A stretch of 32,088 nt of DNA from Afipia sp. (GCA_030652315.1 JAUSAX010000014.1:1-32088), one strand, 5' to 3'; positions 8,075-17,309 are shown, counted from the first letter of the stretch. The notes: generated from the sequence alone by a model not told the origin. Numbers and translations are program-made.

Positions 8075-8812
8075 CTAATACTCCACCCGCACCAGATAAA
8101 GCCCGTCCGGCGGCGCGACGGGACCGCAGGCGGCGCGGTTGCGCGCATCAAGCGCAAGCCGCATGTCGTCAGCCTTCCAGCGCCCGTGACCGACCCATAC
8201 CAATGAGCCGACCATCGAGCGCACCTGGCTGTGGAGGAACGACCGCGCTGACGTGACGATGTTGACGTCGTCGCCGTCGCGCATCACGTCGAGTGTATCG
8301 AGCGTCTTCTCCGGCGACTTGGCCTGACATTCGGTGTCGCGGAATGTGGTGAAGTCGTGCTTGCCGACCAGCACCTGTGCGGCTTCCTGCATGGCATCGG
8401 CATTCAGTGGCCGGGCCACGCGCCACGCATGCCCGACCTTGAGCGCGAGATTGGCCCGGCGATTGACGATGCGGTAAATGTAATGGCGCTTGGTCGCCGA
8501 GAACCGCGCATCGAACGTCTCCGGCACGATTTCCGCCGACAGCACGCCGATGGGATTTGGCCGCAGATGCGCATTCAGCGCGTCGCGCACACGCTCCGCT
8601 TTATAGTCCTTCACGACATCAATATGCGCGACTTGCCCTAATGCATGCACGCCCGCGTCCGTGCGGCCCGCGCCGTTGACCCGCACATCGTCGCCGGTCA
8701 TGGCTTTCACGGCGGCTTCAATCGCGCCCTGCACCGAGGGGCCGTTGTCCTGATACTGCCAGCCGCAGTAGGGCGTGCCATCGTACTCGATGATGAGTTT
8801 GTAGCGGGGCAT
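8075..8812 (-). CDS. truA: tRNA pseudouridine(38-40) synthase TruA
   Basis: A 245-residue enzyme that makes pseudouridine at positions 38-40 of the tRNA anticodon arm. The N-terminus [21 protein letters not shown] and the catalytic [13 protein letters not shown] (nucleophile D52) are diagnostic; [12 protein letters not shown] and [13 protein letters not shown] are typical later motifs. The frame stays open for about 107 codons upstream, but that part overlaps the GNAT gene and is not TruA-like, so ATG 8812 is chosen. The GNAT stop lies only five bases upstream. It is the last gene of the def-fmt-GNAT-truA unit. Confidence 0.97.
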   Translation of the reverse strand: MPRYKLIIEYDGTPYCGWQYQDNGPSVQGAIEAAVKAMTGDDVRVNGAGRTDAGVHALGQVAHIDVVKDYKAERVRDALNAHLRPNPIGVLSAEIVPETFDARFSATKRHYIYRIVNRRANLALKVGHAWRVARPLNADAMQEAAQVLVGKHDFTTFRDTECQAKSPEKTLDTLDVMRDGDDVNIVTSARSFLHSQVRSMVGSLVWVGHGRWKADDMRLALDARNRAACGPVAPPDGLYLVRVEY

Positions 8813-8817
8813 GTCCG

Positions 8818-9327
8818 TCAGCCCAGACCGTTGAAGGCGGGAGCGTACTCTACGGATCCTGCGTCCGGCGCAGACGATGCGAGCCGCAGCGCCTGAAAAT
8901 GCGGCCCCGCGTATCGGCAATCGAACGCCGCCGCTGCCGATAGCGAAAAGCCTAAACGGCCATAGTAATCCTGATCTCCCAGCACGAAGACGATGGTTTC
9001 GCCCGCGTCGCGAAGACGCGCATGTCCCGCCTCGACCAGCGTGCGGCCCACTCCGTTGCGCTGCCGATCCGGCATCACCGCCAGCGGCGCGAGGCTGATG
9101 CCGGGAATGCGGCGAGCGTCCTGCACGATCCACAGCCGCGAAAATCCAACATGGCCCACAAGCTGTCCGTCCTCCTCCGCCACCAGCGACAGCACCAGTT
9201 CGTTGTCGCGACGCAGGCGGTTAACGAGATCGGCCTCTTCACAGGCTTCGTTGCGGCTCCCGAATGCTTGATGGATGACATTGCCGATCGCCGCGATGTC
9301 GCTGGCTGTTTCCGGACGAACGATCAT
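8818..9327 (-). CDS. GNAT family N-acetyltransferase
   Basis: A 169-residue acetyltransferase of the YhbS-like GNAT branch. The acetyl-CoA pyrophosphate-binding motif is visible as [15 protein letters not shown] (about 87-101), preceded by the strand [10 protein letters not shown]. After it comes [16 protein letters not shown], a phrase typical of this branch. ATG 9327 overlaps the fmt stop (ATGA), arguing for translational coupling; a second ATG three codons upstream (9336) is also possible. The substrate is unknown. Its place between fmt and truA suggests it is simply carried in the operon, though a link to translation cannot be excluded. Confidence 0.85.
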   Translation of the reverse strand: MIVRPETASDIAAIGNVIHQAFGSRNEACEEADLVNRLRRDNELVLSLVAEEDGQLVGHVGFSRLWIVQDARRIPGISLAPLAVMPDRQRNGVGRTLVEAGHARLRDAGETIVFVLGDQDYYGRLGFSLSAAAAFDCRYAGPHFQALRLASSAPDAGSVEYAPAFNGLG

Positions 9328-10256
9328 TGTGCACACGCTGGCGGCTTGAGCGGCGTGCCGTTAAGAAAGGCATCGGCCTTCATCGGCGGCTTTCCCGCGC
9401 GCTGCAATTCCAGAATGCGGATCGCGCCGTCGCCGCAGGCAATGGTGAGCTTGTCATCCAGAAAATCGCCCGGTGCGCCCGAGCCTTTTACCAACTCGCA
9501 ACGCAGCACCTTGATGCGCACCGGATCGCCATCAATGGCAACCTCGAACCATGCGCCGGGAAACGGCGAGAGGCCGTGGCAGTGGCGCAGCACCTCGCGC
9601 GCGGATTTAGTCCAGTCGATCCGCGCCTCGGCCTTGTCGATCTTGGCAGCGTAAGTGACGCCCTGCTCGCTCTGCTTCGTCAGTTGCAGGCCGCTGCGTG
9701 ACAGCCCGCCCATCGCGCGCACCATCAGGTCCGCGCCGAGCGGCGCCAGCGCATCGTGCAGATCCTGCGCGGTCATCGTATCAGTGATCGGCAGACGTTC
9801 AGCCATCGCGATGTCGCCGGTATCGAGCCCCACATCCATCTTCATGACCATGACGCCGGATTCAGCATCGCCCGCCATGATGGCGCGGTTGATCGGAGCA
9901 GCACCACGCCAGCGCGGCAGCAGCGACGCGTGGAGATTGAAACAGCCGAGCGGCACAGCTTCGAGAATGTTCTGCGGCAGGATCATGCCGTAAGCCACGA
10001 CAACGGCCGCGTCGGCGTTGTGCGCGCGGAATTCCGCTTCGGCCTCGGGCGTCCTGAGCGTCTTCGGTGTCAGCACCGGAATGCCGAGCTGGCGCGCGGC
10101 CTGCTCCACCGAGGTCGCTTGGATGTTAAGGCCACGTTTCGCGGGTTTAGGTTCGCGCGTATACACCGCCGCGATCTCGTGACCGTGGTCCGCGAGCGTC
10201 AGCAGCGTCGGCACCGCGAAGTCCGGCGTGCCCATGAAGATCAGACGAAGCGGCAT
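9324..10256 (-). CDS. fmt: Methionyl-tRNA formyltransferase
   Basis: A 310-residue enzyme that transfers a formyl group from 10-formyltetrahydrofolate to initiator Met-tRNA. The start LRLIFMGTPDFAVPTL, the active-site stretch with NLHASLLPRWRGAAPI, and LDTGDI are the Asn-His-Asp catalytic set of the formyltransferase fold; a C-terminal OB-like domain (about 210-310) follows. Length is normal. It lies downstream of def on the same strand, with a class A repeat in the 147-bp gap, and its stop overlaps the GNAT start. Together fmt and def add and remove the N-terminal formyl group. Confidence 0.97.
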   Translation of the reverse strand: MPLRLIFMGTPDFAVPTLLTLADHGHEIAAVYTREPKPAKRGLNIQATSVEQAARQLGIPVLTPKTLRTPEAEAEFRAHNADAAVVVAYGMILPQNILEAVPLGCFNLHASLLPRWRGAAPINRAIMAGDAESGVMVMKMDVGLDTGDIAMAERLPITDTMTAQDLHDALAPLGADLMVRAMGGLSRSGLQLTKQSEQGVTYAAKIDKAEARIDWTKSAREVLRHCHGLSPFPGAWFEVAIDGDPVRIKVLRCELVKGSGAPGDFLDDKLTIACGDGAIRILELQRAGKPPMKADAFLNGTPLKPPACAQ

Positions 10257-10294
10257 ATTGAATCCACAGTCCTGCCGAGATTGTTCTTTTTATC

Positions 10295-10378
10295 CGTCAT
10301 GGCCGGGCTTGTCCCGGCCATCCACGTCTAGTCGCACGAAGGAAAACGTGGATGCCCGGCAGAAAGCTGGGTATGACG
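10295..10378. repeat. Class A palindromic repeat (def-fmt)
   Basis: Outer ends CGTCAT/ATGACG. The left hairpin is TGGCCGGG-CTTGT-CCCGGCCA followed by TCCACGT; the right half is ACGTGGA then TGCCCGG...CTGGGTA, a decayed hairpin. CCACGT and ACGTGG also pair across the middle, so the whole element can fold as one cross. It sits inside the def-fmt unit. Confidence 0.85.
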
Positions 10379-10403
10379 AGGTGAGATTCAGACCCCGGCC
10401 AGC

Positions 10404-10919
10404 CTATTTCGCCGCGAGCTTGGCGGCCTTGGTGAATTTCTTCATCACGCGATCGCGCTTGAGCTTGGAGAGATAATCCACGAACAGCACGCCGTTGAGA
10501 TGGTCGATCTCATGCTGGATGCAGGTGGCATAAAGTCCGTCGGCATCCTCCTCGTGGATCTTGCCATCGATGTCCATGAAGCGCACGCGCACCCGCGCCG
10601 GCCGCTCGACCTCTTCATAGTATTCAGGAATCGACAGGCAGCCCTCTTCGTAGACCGAAAGTTCCTCGGACGCCGACAGGATTTCCGGGTTGATGAAAAC
10701 GCGCGGTTCCTTTTCCCCCTCCTTTTTGGAGAGGTCCATGGTGATCAGCCGCAGCGGCACCGCGATCTGGATCGCTGCCAGGCCAATGCCCGGCGCCTCA
10801 TACATGGTTTCGAACATGTCGTCGGCGAGCGCCCGGATCTCCGGCGTGATCTTTTCAACGGGCTTTGAGATCAGCCGCAGCTGCTTGTCGGGAAGAATGA
10901 TGATGTCACGATTGGCCAT
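10404..10919 (-). CDS. def: Peptide deformylase
   Basis: A 171-residue metalloenzyme that removes the formyl group from new proteins. All three motifs are intact: GIGLAAIQ (44-51), EGCLS (92-96, with a metal-binding cysteine) and HEIDH (136-140, two metal-binding histidines and the catalytic glutamate). The C-terminus is lysine-rich ([18 protein letters not shown]), which is common in this group. ATG 10919 gives the expected [15 protein letters not shown] start. It is divergent from rmuC, and a CtrA-like box lies in the shared 170-bp intergenic region. Confidence 0.97.
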   Translation of the reverse strand: MANRDIIILPDKQLRLISKPVEKITPEIRALADDMFETMYEAPGIGLAAIQIAVPLRLITMDLSKKEGEKEPRVFINPEILSASEELSVYEEGCLSIPEYYEEVERPARVRVRFMDIDGKIHEEDADGLYATCIQHEIDHLNGVLFVDYLSKLKRDRVMKKFTKAAKLAAK

Positions 10920-10995
10920 GGGCGCGATGTAATGGGAGCGCCCGCCGCGGTCAAACCCGTTGTGGCGTCAGCCGCTTGGCTGGAAGCGAATGTCG

Positions 10996-11011
10996 TTAAC
11001 CGGGGATTAAC
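10996..11011. promoter_or_regulatory. Consensus CtrA-binding box (TTAA-N7-TTAAC)
   Basis: The bases TTAA at 10996-10999, seven bases CCGGGGA, then TTAAC at 11007-11011 match the full CtrA box known from Caulobacter and other alphaproteobacteria. It is centred about 85 bp upstream of both def (start 10919) and rmuC (start 11090). A further TTAAC lies at 11031-11035 in an AT-rich stretch. Which gene it serves, and whether CtrA binds, are inferences. Confidence 0.5.
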
Positions 11012-11089
11012 CATAAAAATCAGGGAGTTGTTAACTATAAATGTTCCCTATTCGTTCGCATCTCGCCCCGAATCGCGTTACAAGGCGAT

Positions 11090-12304
11090 ATGAACGAGAT
11101 CCTTTTCATTGTCGGCGACGTGCCGGTCCGCATGAGCGCCGCCCTCATCGCATTCGGCGCACTGGCGCTGTTTCTGCTGCTGGCCATCGCCATCGTCATC
11201 GCCCGCTCCGGCCGAAAGGGCGCGGAGGCCGCCATGGCGCAGGCCGTGCGCGCCGACGAGCTTGAGGAGCGTCTTGCCGAAGTTTTGCAGGCGCAATCAG
11301 TTGCCGCCGGCCGCGTTCACGAAATGGGTCAGGCGCTGGTCGGACGGCAAGCGGAAATGTCGCGCGCCGTCAACGAACGGCTGGATTCGGTGACCCACAA
11401 GGTCGGCCAGTCCATGGAGCAGACAACGCGCAGCACGATGGACAGTCTCCGCGTGCTGCACGAACGCCTCGGCATTATCGACAACGCGCACAAGAATCTC
11501 ACCGACCTCACCTCGCAGGTGACAACGCTGCGCGACGTGCTCGCCAACAAGCAATCGCGCGGCGCATTCGGTCAGGCGCGGATGGAAGCGATCGTGCAGG
11601 ACGGCATGCCGAAGGGCTCCTACGCATTCCAGCACACGCTGTCCAACAACAAGCGCCCGGACTGCGTGATATTCCTGCCCGACCAGCGGCCGCTGTGCGT
11701 CGATGCGAAATTCCCGCTGGAGGCTGTCACCGCGCTGCGTGACGCGCGCAGCGATGAAGAGAAGAAATATGCCACCCAGCGACTTCGTCAGGACGTGATG
11801 AAACACGTCACGGACATTGCCGACAAATACCTCATCCCCGGTGAGACGCAGGACACGGCCCTGATGTTCGTGCCGTCGGAATCGGTCTACGCGGAGATTC
11901 ACGACGGTTTCGACGACGTGATCCAGAAGGCATACCGCGCACGGATCGTGCTGGTGTCGCCGTCGCTGCTGATGCTGGCGATCCAGGTGATGCAGCAGAT
12001 CCTGAAGGACGCCCGGATGCGCGACGCCGCCGATCAGATTCGCACCGAGGTCATGCACATGTCGGACGATCTCGCCCGGCTGCGCGAGCGCGTCGTCAAG
12101 CTGCAGAAGGATTTCGGTAACGTGAACGAGGACGTGCGGCAGATTCTGATTTCCGCCGACAAGATCGAAAAGCGCGCCGGCCGCATCGAAGAGCTGGATT
12201 TCAGCAAAGGCAGCGAGCCGGTTGACGCGCCGCGCGTGGTTGCGTCCGGAGGACCCGATCTGTTTCCGGCTCAACTCACCCGCAAATTGCAGGCGGGGGA
12301 GTAG
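11090..12304 (+). CDS. rmuC: DNA recombination protein RmuC
   Basis: A 404-residue RmuC family protein, linked in E. coli to limiting inversion/rearrangement at short inverted repeats. An N-terminal membrane anchor (about 17-38) is followed by a long coiled coil (about 45-150, rich in Glu, Gln and Arg) and the RmuC domain. That domain carries a PD-(D/E)xK-like core, RPDCVIFLP...LCVDAKFP (D205, K207), then ALMFVPSESVYAEIH and VLVSPSLLMLAIQ. The putative nuclease residues are therefore present. The ATG at 11090 gives the anchor directly. The gene is divergent from def with a CtrA-like box between them. Confidence 0.93.
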   Translation: MNEILFIVGDVPVRMSAALIAFGALALFLLLAIAIVIARSGRKGAEAAMAQAVRADELEERLAEVLQAQSVAAGRVHEMGQALVGRQAEMSRAVNERLDSVTHKVGQSMEQTTRSTMDSLRVLHERLGIIDNAHKNLTDLTSQVTTLRDVLANKQSRGAFGQARMEAIVQDGMPKGSYAFQHTLSNNKRPDCVIFLPDQRPLCVDAKFPLEAVTALRDARSDEEKKYATQRLRQDVMKHVTDIADKYLIPGETQDTALMFVPSESVYAEIHDGFDDVIQKAYRARIVLVSPSLLMLAIQVMQQILKDARMRDAADQIRTEVMHMSDDLARLRERVVKLQKDFGNVNEDVRQILISADKIEKRAGRIEELDFSKGSEPVDAPRVVASGGPDLFPAQLTRKLQAGE

Positions 12305-12342
12305 CCGCCACCTCCGATAACAAGCTGTCACAATCTATCGTT

Positions 12343-12470
12343 CGTCATGGCCGGGCATAGCCGTTCGAAGAACGGCGTCGCTCCCGGTTGCCTATGACCC
12401 GGCCATCCACGTCTTTGGCGTCTGCATTGAGGGTAAGATGTGGATCACCGGGACAAGCCCGGTGATGACG
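12343..12470. repeat. Class A palindromic repeat with reversed extended hairpin (rmuC-ampG)
   Basis: Outer ends CGTCAT/ATGACG. The left half GGCCGGG...CCCGGCC is enlarged by the same module as at 326-444 and 2635-2759 but in the opposite orientation (CATAGCCGTTCGAAGAACGG CG...). The right half is the plain TCACCGGG-ACAAG-CCCGGTGA hairpin. Confidence 0.85.
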
Positions 12471-12485
12471 ATCGAGTGCGGTGCG

Positions 12486-12513
12486 CCCTCACCCCCTCCT
12501 ACAAGGGGAGAGT
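12486..12513. repeat. Decayed class B repeat fragment
   Basis: CCCTCACCCCCTCCTACAAG followed by GGGAGAG resembles the inner CCCCTCACCC arm joined directly to the right arm of the class B elements at 4513-4659 and 7917-8062, with the middle lost. Confidence 0.6.
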
Positions 12514-12542
12514 GAAAAGCCCGAATCTGCTAACACCCCTGC

Positions 12543-13901
12543 ATGACAGCGCCTGAAACCGTCAGACCAACGCCAGCCCCTGCCCGCACCTCGTGGCGCG
12601 AGGCATTGGCGGTGTACCTGCAGCCACGTGTGCTGATTGTGCTGGTCCTCGGTTTCTCGTCCGGCCTGCCGCTTGCGCTGTCAGGCTCTACGCTCCTGGT
12701 CTGGATGCGCGAGTCCGGCGTCGATCTCGGCACCATCGGCCTGTTCGCCCTAGTCGGCACGCCCTACACGCTGAAATTTCTCTGGGCGCCGCTGGTGGAC
12801 GCGCTGCATGTGCCGCTGCTGACAAAGTGGCTGGGACGACGGCGCGGCTGGCTGGTGTTCGCGCAATTGCTGCTGATCGCAGCCATCCTGCTGCTCGCGC
12901 TGACGGATCCCGCAAAATCGCCATTCTACGTCGCGCTCGGCGCATTGCTGGTCGCAGCCGCCTCAGCGACACAGGACATCGTGGTCGATGCCTTCCGCGT
13001 CGAAAGCCTGCCCGAGAGCGAGCAGGCCGCCGGCATGGCGTCATATGTCGCGGCCTATCGCGTCGGCATGCTGATCTCCACCGCCGGCGCGCTGTTTCTG
13101 GTCAGCGGATTTGAAGCCACCGGCCTGACCAAATCCATCGCCTGGATGTGGGGCTACATCGCAATGGCGGCGATGGTGCTGATCGGCATGATCGCGGCGC
13201 TGGTCGCCACCGAACCCGAACAGTCGCGCCGCGCCGAGGAAGCCACCAGCGGCGAGAGCGCCATCACGCGCGTAACGCGTGCCGCCGTCGGCGCCTTCAC
13301 CGAATTCCTGACCCGGAAAGACGTCTGGGCGGTGCTTGCGTTTGTCATTCTCTACAAGTTCACGGATTCGTTTTCCGGCACCATGACCGCACCGTTCGTG
13401 ATCGACCTCGGCTTTACGCGCAACGACTACGCCGCCATCGTCAAGGGCGTCGGGCTCGCCGCGACCCTGATCGGCGGATTCGCCGGAGGCTTTCTGGCGC
13501 GCGCATGGTCGCTCGAGGCGTGTCTCTGGACCGGAGGCGTTCTTCAGGCGATCTCGAATCTCGCCTTCGCGTGGCTGGCTTATGTCGGATTGAACCAATG
13601 GGCGCTGGCGCTGGCGATCACGGTGGAGAATTTCACCGGCGCGATCGGCACCGTGATTTTCGTCGCCTATCTCTCGTCGCTCTGCCAGAGCCCGCTGCAC
13701 ACCGCGACCCAGTATGCGTTGCTGACCGCGTTCGCAGCGATCGGCAGAACCTATCTTTCGGCGGGCGCTGGCTATGTCGCGCAGGCCACCGGCTGGCCGG
13801 CGTTTTTCGTGCTCAGCGTGCTGGTCGCGGTGCCCAGCCTGATCCTGTTGGCGTGGCTGCAGCGGCGCGGACATTTTAAAATGCTGGGAAAGACGAGATG
13901 A
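12543..13901 (+). CDS. AmpG-family MFS transporter (muropeptide permease)
   Basis: A 452-residue major facilitator protein with about 12 membrane helices. The segments LVLGFSSGLPLALSGSTLLVWMRESGVDLGTIGLFALVG and TLKFLWAPLVDAL, then RRRGWLVFAQ and SATQDIVVDAFRVE, are the standard AmpG signature. AmpG imports GlcNAc-anhydro-MurNAc peptides for wall recycling and, where present, helps AmpC beta-lactamase induction. No ampR or ampC is seen here. ATG 12543 starts a hydrophilic arm (about 1-30) before helix 1. The neighbours give no operon context: repeats lie on both sides. Confidence 0.9.
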   Translation: MTAPETVRPTPAPARTSWREALAVYLQPRVLIVLVLGFSSGLPLALSGSTLLVWMRESGVDLGTIGLFALVGTPYTLKFLWAPLVDALHVPLLTKWLGRRRGWLVFAQLLLIAAILLLALTDPAKSPFYVALGALLVAAASATQDIVVDAFRVESLPESEQAAGMASYVAAYRVGMLISTAGALFLVSGFEATGLTKSIAWMWGYIAMAAMVLIGMIAALVATEPEQSRRAEEATSGESAITRVTRAAVGAFTEFLTRKDVWAVLAFVILYKFTDSFSGTMTAPFVIDLGFTRNDYAAIVKGVGLAATLIGGFAGGFLARAWSLEACLWTGGVLQAISNLAFAWLAYVGLNQWALALAITVENFTGAIGTVIFVAYLSSLCQSPLHTATQYALLTAFAAIGRTYLSAGAGYVAQATGWPAFFVLSVLVAVPSLILLAWLQRRGHFKMLGKTR

Positions 13902-13914
13902 TCCTCCACCGGCA

Positions 13915-14023
13915 CGTCATTCCGGACGGCTGCGTAGCAGCCGATCCGGAATCTCGCAGAGTTCATCAGAAACTACACCGGGATTCCGGGTTCGCTCGCT
14001 AAGGCTCGCGCCCCGGAATGACG
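13915..14023. repeat. Class D palindromic repeat (CGTCATTCCGG...CCGGAATGACG)
   Basis: Outer ends CGTCATTCCGG/CCGGAATGACG. The left half contains ATTCCGGACGGCTGCG-TAG-CAGCCGATCCGGAAT, a hairpin with an inner GGCTGC/GCAGCC stem; the right half is ATTCCGGG...CCCGGAAT around GTTCGCTCGC TAAGGCTCGC. It lies between the convergent ampG-like gene and the small secreted protein gene. Confidence 0.85.
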
Positions 14024-14030
14024 AAGCCGT

Positions 14031-14441
14031 CTAGTGCCTGGTCACAACGCTCCACTTGGTGACGATAGCGTCACTTAACTGGCCGGCCGCCTGCGCACAG
14101 GCCATTTCATTGGCCTTCAGCGCAATGCTCTTGCCGATAAAGGGTTTTAGCGCCGCCGCCTCGGCGTCGCTGCTGGTCACGATCTGAAACGTCTCGGGGC
14201 CGGTTTCCAGATTGCACAGACCGGTCGGTCCCGGCAGCCGACGCGGTTCGCTGGTCAGCTGATACGTGATGATGCGCTTCTTCTTTGGACCGGAGCGCAT
14301 CGCGGTCAGTTGACCCGACAACACCTCGCCGGTGTTGATCAGCTTGGCCTTCTGCTGCGCGAACGCATTGGAGGACATCAGGACAGCAAGGCAGCCCGCG
14401 GCAAGCATTGCGGGCACATTCGCGAACAGGCGGAGAATCAT
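14031..14441 (-). CDS. Small secreted protein of unknown function
   Basis: A 136-residue protein with a clear signal peptide: MILRLFANVPAMLAAGCLAVLMSSNAFA, likely cut before QQKAK (about residue 28). The mature part of about 108 residues has two cysteines (GLCNLETGPE and EMACAQAAG) that could form a disulfide in the periplasm. It has alternating strand-like segments (GEVLSGQLTAM, KKRIITYQLTSE, ETFQIVTSS). I recall no named family. It lies 36 bases downstream of recR on the same strand, so it may be read through from that unit, but nothing in the sequence connects it to recombination. Confidence 0.75.
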   Translation of the reverse strand: MILRLFANVPAMLAAGCLAVLMSSNAFAQQKAKLINTGEVLSGQLTAMRSGPKKKRIITYQLTSEPRRLPGPTGLCNLETGPETFQIVTSSDAEAAALKPFIGKSIALKANEMACAQAAGQLSDAIVTKWSVVTRH

Positions 14442-14477
14442 GCGGCTTCCATTTTGTGAATTCAGCTTCAGGGCAGA

Positions 14478-15083
14478 TCAGAACAGCGTCCGCTGCCGCA
14501 TGGCAGCCGACAAGGTTCCTTCGTCGAGATAATCAAGCTCACCGCCGACCGGCACGCCATGCGCCAGCCGTGTGACCTTGACGTTGGCATCCTGCAACAG
14601 GTCGGTGATGTAGTGCGCGGTGGTCTGGCCATCGACTGTTGCGTTGAGCGCGAGGATGATTTCGGTGACCCGGGGGTCGAGCGCGCGCTGGACCAGTGCA
14701 TCGATGGTCAGGTCCTGCGGACCGACGCCATCGAGCGGCGACAGCGTCGCGCCGAGCACGTGATAAAAACCATTTGTGGCATGAGCGCGTTCGAGCGCCC
14801 AAAGATCAGCGACATCCGCCACCACGACGATGATCGAGGGATCGCGCCGGGTATCGGTGCAGACCGTGCAGGGATTCTGCGTATCGATATTGCCGCAGGT
14901 GTTGCAGACCTGGATCTTCTCAATCGCCACTTGCAGAGCCGACGACAGCGGCGTCATCAGGGCTTCGCGCTTCTTGATCAGATGCAGTGCGGCGCGCCGC
15001 GCCGAGCGCGGGCCAAGCCCCGGCAGCCGCGCCAACAGCTGAATCAGACGTTCAATCTCCGGACCTGCAACGGCACTAGGCAT
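14478..15083 (-). CDS. recR: Recombination mediator RecR
   Basis: A 201-residue protein that, with RecF/RecO, helps load RecA at gaps. Order of parts: a helix-hairpin-helix with [19 protein letters not shown] (about 17-35), a four-cysteine zinc finger (C60, C63, C72, C75: [16 protein letters not shown]), a TOPRIM domain (about 80-175) and the C-terminal Walker-B-like end ([22 protein letters not shown]). Length is normal (about 200). It starts two bases after the ybaB stop, as expected for the dnaX-ybaB-recR operon. Confidence 0.97.
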   Translation of the reverse strand: MPSAVAGPEIERLIQLLARLPGLGPRSARRAALHLIKKREALMTPLSSALQVAIEKIQVCNTCGNIDTQNPCTVCTDTRRDPSIIVVVADVADLWALERAHATNGFYHVLGATLSPLDGVGPQDLTIDALVQRALDPRVTEIILALNATVDGQTTAHYITDLLQDANVKVTRLAHGVPVGGELDYLDEGTLSAAMRQRTLF

Positions 15084-15084
15084 A

Positions 15085-15405
15085 TTAACCGAGGCCCAGT
15101 CCCGGCGGCAGGCCGAGGCCGCCGGTCAGCGTCTGCATCTTTTCCTGCATGGCGGCTTCGGCCTTGCGGCGAGCATCGTTATGCGCCGTCACCAGCAGGT
15201 CTTCGAGAATTTCGCGCTCGTCCGCCTTGACCAGCGACGGATCGATTTTCACGGCTTTCACTTCGCCCTTCGCCGTCATACGCACGCTGATCAGCCCGCC
15301 GCCGGAGGTGCCTTCAACCTCGATGGTTTCGAGTTCGTCCTGCAGCGCCTTCATCTTCGACTGAAGCTGCGCCGCCTGTTTCATCATGCCGAGAAAATCA
15401 GCCAT
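15085..15405 (-). CDS. YbaB/EbfC family nucleoid-associated protein
   Basis: A 106-residue YbaB/EbfC protein, a small dimeric DNA-binding protein thought to help organise the nucleoid. Typical parts are the N-terminal helix [19 protein letters not shown], the strand [30 protein letters not shown], and the C-terminal helix [22 protein letters not shown]. Its place between dnaX and recR is conserved in many bacteria, which strongly supports the call. A GGACCGTT stretch lies just upstream of ATG 15405; there is no other good start. Confidence 0.95.
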   Translation of the reverse strand: MADFLGMMKQAAQLQSKMKALQDELETIEVEGTSGGGLISVRMTAKGEVKAVKIDPSLVKADEREILEDLLVTAHNDARRKAEAAMQEKMQTLTGGLGLPPGLGLG

Positions 15406-15428
15406 GAACGGTCCTTTATCGAATTGAG

Positions 15429-17309
15429 TTAGAGATCGTCGTCTTCTTCGGCGGCGGCAACGGGTCCAGAATCGTCCGCGCCCGAACCAGTATCCGGCGC
15501 GATGCGCCGCACATCTATCACCTGCGTGCCCGGAAATTTCGCCATCACCGCCTGCACGCGCGGGTCGGCATGAACGCCGTCGGTGAGTTTTTCCTTTGCC
15601 GCCTGTGCCTGCGCGCGCAGCGTCGGCTGGCCGGCCTCATTGGACACAATCACCGTCCAGCGCCGTCCGGTCCACTGTTCGAGCTTGCGCGACAGTTCGT
15701 TGACAACGGAGCGCGCGGCGCTGCGTTCCAAAGAGACTTCGAGCCTGCCGTCTTCCATCCGCACCAGCCGCATGTCGGCTTCCAGTGCTGACTTGATCTG
15801 CAAATCGCGTTTCTCGCCGGCAATCGCCACGATCTCGGCGAACGTCGTCAGACGCAGCACCGGTGCAGCCTCCACCGCAACAGGTGTGGGCGCGCTCATC
15901 TGCGGGCGCGGCGAGGTATCGAGTGCGGGTCGCGTACTGGATGCCACCGCGCGCAGCTGCGAACCGTCATCGCCACTCGACGACAGCATGGCAGACGGAC
16001 CGCGCGGCGCAGCGTTGCCGACAACATTGCCGCCAAGCGTGGGCGACGCGCCGCCGTTGGCATCGATCATCTTGATCGCTTCATCCGGCGTCGGCAGATC
16101 GGACACGTAGGCAATGCGCACCAGCACCATTTCGGCGGCGGCCTGCGGCCGTGTCGCCGCCTGCACCTCGGCAATGCCCTTGAGCAGCATCTGCCACATC
16201 CGCGACAGCACCCGCATCGACAGCTTGGCCGCGAAATCGCGTCCCCGCGTACGTTCGGTTTCACCCAGCGCAAGATTGTCCGCCGTGGCCGGCACGACTT
16301 TAACCCGCGTCACAAAGTTCACGAACTCGGCGAGATCGCTGAGCACCACCACCGGATCGGCGCCGGTATCGTACTGATCGCGGAATTCCTTGAAGGCCGC
16401 TGCGATATCGCCGCTGGCCAGCGACTGGAACAGATCGATCACGCGGGTGCGGTCCGCGAGCCCCAGCATCTGCCGCACGTCGTCGGCGCGCACCATGCCC
16501 GCGGCATGCGCGATCGCCTGATCGAACAGCGACAGCGAGTCACGCACCGAACCTTCTGCGGCGCGCGCGATCAGACCCAGTGCCTCCGGTTCGGTCTTGA
16601 CGCCTTCCTTGTCCGCGATGCTCGCCAGATGCGCCATCAGCACATCGGATTCGACGCGCCTGAGATCGAAGCGCTGGCAGCGCGACAGCACCGTGACCGG
16701 GACCTTGCGGATTTCGGTGGTGGCGAACACGAACTTGGCGTGCTCGGGCGGCTCTTCCAGCGTCTTCAGGAAAGCGTTGAACGCCTTTTCCGAGAGCATG
16801 TGGACTTCGTCGATGATGTAGACCTTGTAGCGCGCGCTCGACGGCGCATAGCGCACGCCGTCCGTGATCTGCCGCACGTCGTCGATGCCGGTATGCGAGG
16901 CCGCGTCCATTTCGAGAATGTCGATGTGCCGGCTTTCCATGATCGCCTGGCAATGCACGCCCATCTTCGGCATGTGGATGGTCGGCCCTTTGACCGAACC
17001 GTCCGGCAATTCGTAGTTCAGCGCGCGTGCGAGAATGCGCGCGGTCGTGGTCTTACCGACGCCGCGGACGCCGGTGAGAATCCAGGCCTGCGGAACCCGC
17101 CCCGCCTCGAACGAATTCGAGATGGTGCGGACCATCGCTTCCTGGCCGATCAGATCCTCGAATGTGCCGGGACGGTACTTGCGCGCGAGCACGCGATAGC
17201 CGGCACCCGATGCAGAGCCTGACGCCGGTGAAGAGGCTGGCGCTCCTCCGAGTTCAAAACCCGGCTGATCGTCCGCAGTCGCGCCGGCAATATCAGCATC
17301 GGTCATCAA
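15429..17309 (-). CDS. dnaX: DNA polymerase III subunit gamma/tau
   Basis: A 626-residue clamp-loader ATPase subunit of the replicase. A variable N-terminal arm rich in Ala, Ser, Gly and Pro (1-37) is followed by the AAA+ core: [10 protein letters not shown] (38-47), Walker A GVRGVGKT (80-87), Walker B IIDEVH (165-170), the sensor strand KFVFATTE and the SRC motif (209-211). The lid and collar domains follow, then a low-complexity linker and a tau-like C-terminal domain. Most bacterial DnaX proteins carry a four-cysteine zinc module after the Walker A helix; here only C120 (GVHCQAI) remains. Start ATG 17309 (or the second ATG at 17306). It heads dnaX-ybaB-recR, with the SRP RNA just upstream on the same strand. 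Confidence 0.97.
   Translation of the reverse strand: MMTDADIAGATADDQPGFELGGAPASSPASGSASGAGYRVLARKYRPGTFEDLIGQEAMVRTISNSFEAGRVPQAWILTGVRGVGKTTTARILARALNYELPDGSVKGPTIHMPKMGVHCQAIMESRHIDILEMDAASHTGIDDVRQITDGVRYAPSSARYKVYIIDEVHMLSEKAFNAFLKTLEEPPEHAKFVFATTEIRKVPVTVLSRCQRFDLRRVESDVLMAHLASIADKEGVKTEPEALGLIARAAEGSVRDSLSLFDQAIAHAAGMVRADDVRQMLGLADRTRVIDLFQSLASGDIAAAFKEFRDQYDTGADPVVVLSDLAEFVNFVTRVKVVPATADNLALGETERTRGRDFAAKLSMRVLSRMWQMLLKGIAEVQAATRPQAAAEMVLVRIAYVSDLPTPDEAIKMIDANGGASPTLGGNVVGNAAPRGPSAMLSSSGDDGSQLRAVASSTRPALDTSPRPQMSAPTPVAVEAAPVLRLTTFAEIVAIAGEKRDLQIKSALEADMRLVRMEDGRLEVSLERSAARSVVNELSRKLEQWTGRRWTVIVSNEAGQPTLRAQAQAAKEKLTDGVHADPRVQAVMAKFPGTQVIDVRRIAPDTGSGADDSGPVAAAEEDDDL

Noticed and set aside
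8813..9133. In-frame 107-codon upstream extension of truA
   Set aside because: It overlaps the GNAT gene in another frame and does not resemble TruA; ATG 8812 gives the exact family N-terminus.
11297..12331. A 344-codon minus-strand open frame opposite rmuC
   Set aside because: Shadow frame; rmuC is clearly the coding strand.
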